Part shown: in pieces, positions 63,040-64,000 of the stretch
Layout: each line of letters starts with the position of its first letter
Position numbering within the stretch: the first letter of the stretch is position 1
NCBI GenBank assembly: GCA_902618535.1
Contig: CACNAV010000001.1
Coordinates: 99,547-163,546, forward strand
Reading direction: 5' to 3'
From: an uncultured Alphaproteobacteria bacterium
GTDB taxonomy: Bacteria; Pseudomonadota; Alphaproteobacteria; Methylaequorales; Methylaequoraceae
DNA: 64,000 bases
The notes under the pieces: generated by a model
Databases searched by the model: none
What the model was told of the DNA's origin: nothing
What the model saw: the letters and a program-made list of their open reading frames with translations, nothing else
Position numbers and translations under genes: made by a program

Positions 63040-64000
63040 GATTTATCCAATACGTCAATTTCTTTGCCAACAAAGTTAGAGAAGTTACTATCAATGATTT
63101 TTTGAGCAAAATTCTTTGTTTTATCATTAAGGTCATCTATTAAATTGCTAATTTTGTCTTTATTATCACTCTTTAATTCAATTTTCATTAATTTTATAAT
63201 TTTGTTTATTTCCTCAGATTCTTTTGTTGTACATAGTTTATTCATCATAGGTTTAACATTATTAATTTCATTAATTAATTTTGTGGCTTTAATTTTAGTT
63301 TCAATCAATAATCTTAAGTCAATATCTTTTTTCGCATTCTTTATACTAGATGAAACCAACTCTCTCATTTCTTGAATAGTAAGTTGTTCATTAGTTTTAA
63401 TAACAAGGTTATTTTCTTTTCCTGACGACTCGTCAATAGCTGAAACAAATAAAATACCATCAACATCCAATGAAAACCGAACTTTAATTCTTGGAATTCC
63501 AGCAGGCTTGGGCTCTAATCCTGATAATACAAACTCATCAAGTATATTATTTGCTGAGGTTACTTCTCTTTCTCCTTGCAAAATTTTAATTTTTATAGAA
63601 GTCTGTCCATTCTCATTAGTTGTAAAAATCTGTTCTCTTATTGCAGGTATAGGAGAATTTCTAGGAATAATTTTTTCCATTAGTCCTCCCATAGTTTCAA
63701 TTCCAAGTGATAAAGGTGTAACATCTAAGAGAAGATTTTTAGAACCATTTAATAGTTCATAACCGTGCATTGCCGCTCCACAAGAAACAACCAAATCAGG
63801 GTCTAACTCGGAGAAAATATTAATCTTAAATTTGTTTTTTAGCTTTTCTTTAACAATTTCGAGTCTTGTAGAACCACCCACTAGAATAAAACCATCAACA
63901 GAAGAAATATTCACATCACATTCATTCAGTAGGTTTTCCACAATAACAATTGTTTTATCTATGAGTTTTTCAATAGATTGATTTAAAAGCTGTGATTCAA
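63036..64000 (-). CDS. hscA: Chaperone HscA, C-terminal part (gene continues beyond the window)
   Basis: This Hsp70-type chaperone helps release clusters from IscU with HscB. Only the C-terminal part (about 320 residues) is in the window; the frame stays open to base 64000, so the true start lies outside. The ATPase-core ending [25 protein letters not shown] and the linker [14 protein letters not shown] followed by the substrate-binding domain are visible. It overlaps fdx by 4 nt. Confidence 0.93.
   Translation of the reverse strand, partial: ESQLLNQSIEKLIDKTIVIVENLLNECDVNISSVDGFILVGGSTRLEIVKEKLKNKFKINIFSELDPDLVVSCGAAMHGYELLNGSKNLLLDVTPLSLGIETMGGLMEKIIPRNSPIPAIREQIFTTNENGQTSIKIKILQGEREVTSANNILDEFVLSGLEPKPAGIPRIKVRFSLDVDGILFVSAIDESSGKENNLVIKTNEQLTIQEMRELVSSSIKNAKKDIDLRLLIETKIKATKLINEINNVKPMMNKLCTTKESEEINKIIKLMKIELKSDNKDKISNLIDDLNDKTKNFAQKIIDSNFSNFVGKEIDVLDKS

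Noticed and set aside
1..64000. CRISPR array, insertion sequences or prophage
   Set aside because: I found no regularly spaced repeats, no transposase or integrase domains and no phage structural genes. Many A and T runs are just base composition.

Overview
The window looks like a piece of a small, very AT-rich, streamlined marine alphaproteobacterial chromosome. A SAR11-like or HIMB59/AEGEAN-169-like lineage is my inference; no rRNA or other phylogenetic marker was compared. The evidence is gene content and order: dgt-argS-SPOR-nagZ-scpAB-tatABC-serS-pcm-nlpD, a complex I NDUFS4-type subunit, 17-kDa-antigen-like lipoproteins and an alphaproteobacterial-type elongator tRNA-Met. Genes are packed almost without spacers, with many ATGA or TAATG stop/start overlaps. 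I see no insertion sequence, prophage, CRISPR array or rRNA operon.

Layout. 1-9710 is a minus-strand housekeeping operon (nucleotide hydrolysis, arginyl- and seryl-tRNA synthetases, chromosome condensation ScpAB, Tat export, cell wall), next to the tail of a DUF815 ATPase. 9756-10856 holds an A-type Fe-S carrier and exonuclease III. 10860-17967 is a minus-strand operon with a Pcm-like methyltransferase, TolC, ValS, a hydrolase and IlvD. 18043-21690 has tRNA-Cys, tRNA-Asn, an epimerase starting 6 nt after the tRNA, a glycosyltransferase and an ABC-2 exporter. 21822-28124 is one compact operon running from cysteine/sulfur metabolism (CysK, mercaptopyruvate sulfurtransferase, MetC) through an NDUFS4-like subunit, an unknown protein and an exported methyltransferase to a nucleoside-phosphorylase-like protein and a spore-photoproduct-lyase-like radical SAM enzyme. 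28620-30666 pairs a RecB/Cas4-like nuclease-fold protein with a T4-type ATP-dependent DNA ligase.

31142-44234 contains an HpnN-like exporter, an MxaD-like protein and a YVTN propeller, the sugar-phosphate genes tkt-pgk-fba-rpe, and an RND efflux pair. 44238-50831 contains a lone FhcA (tetrahydromethanopterin-linked formyl hydrolase subunit), folE, hisI, a strongly expressed-looking aldehyde dehydrogenase, the acetate permease pair yjcH-actP and a small HTH protein. 50833-55201 is an envelope and glycan region. 55225-57000 is a cytochrome c plus PQQ-type sugar dehydrogenase operon with its own promoter, strong ribosome binding site and terminator, and clearly higher GC. 57783-57859 is tRNA-Met. 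58036-61357 is a complete three-gene ergothioneine operon (egtB, egtD, egtE), convergent with mnmA-iscX-fdx-hscA of the ISC iron-sulfur system.

Themes that connect the parts are sulfur and redox chemistry (cysteine synthesis, transsulfuration, ISC, tRNA thiolation, ergothioneine), periplasmic PQQ-type oxidation with C1-type accessory genes (MxaD-like, YVTN, FhcA), and possible UV-damage repair (SPL-like enzyme, phosphorylase-like protein, DNA ligase). The most interesting candidates for poorly described systems are the phosphorylase/SPL pair, the nuclease-fold/T4-type ligase pair and the solitary FhcA.
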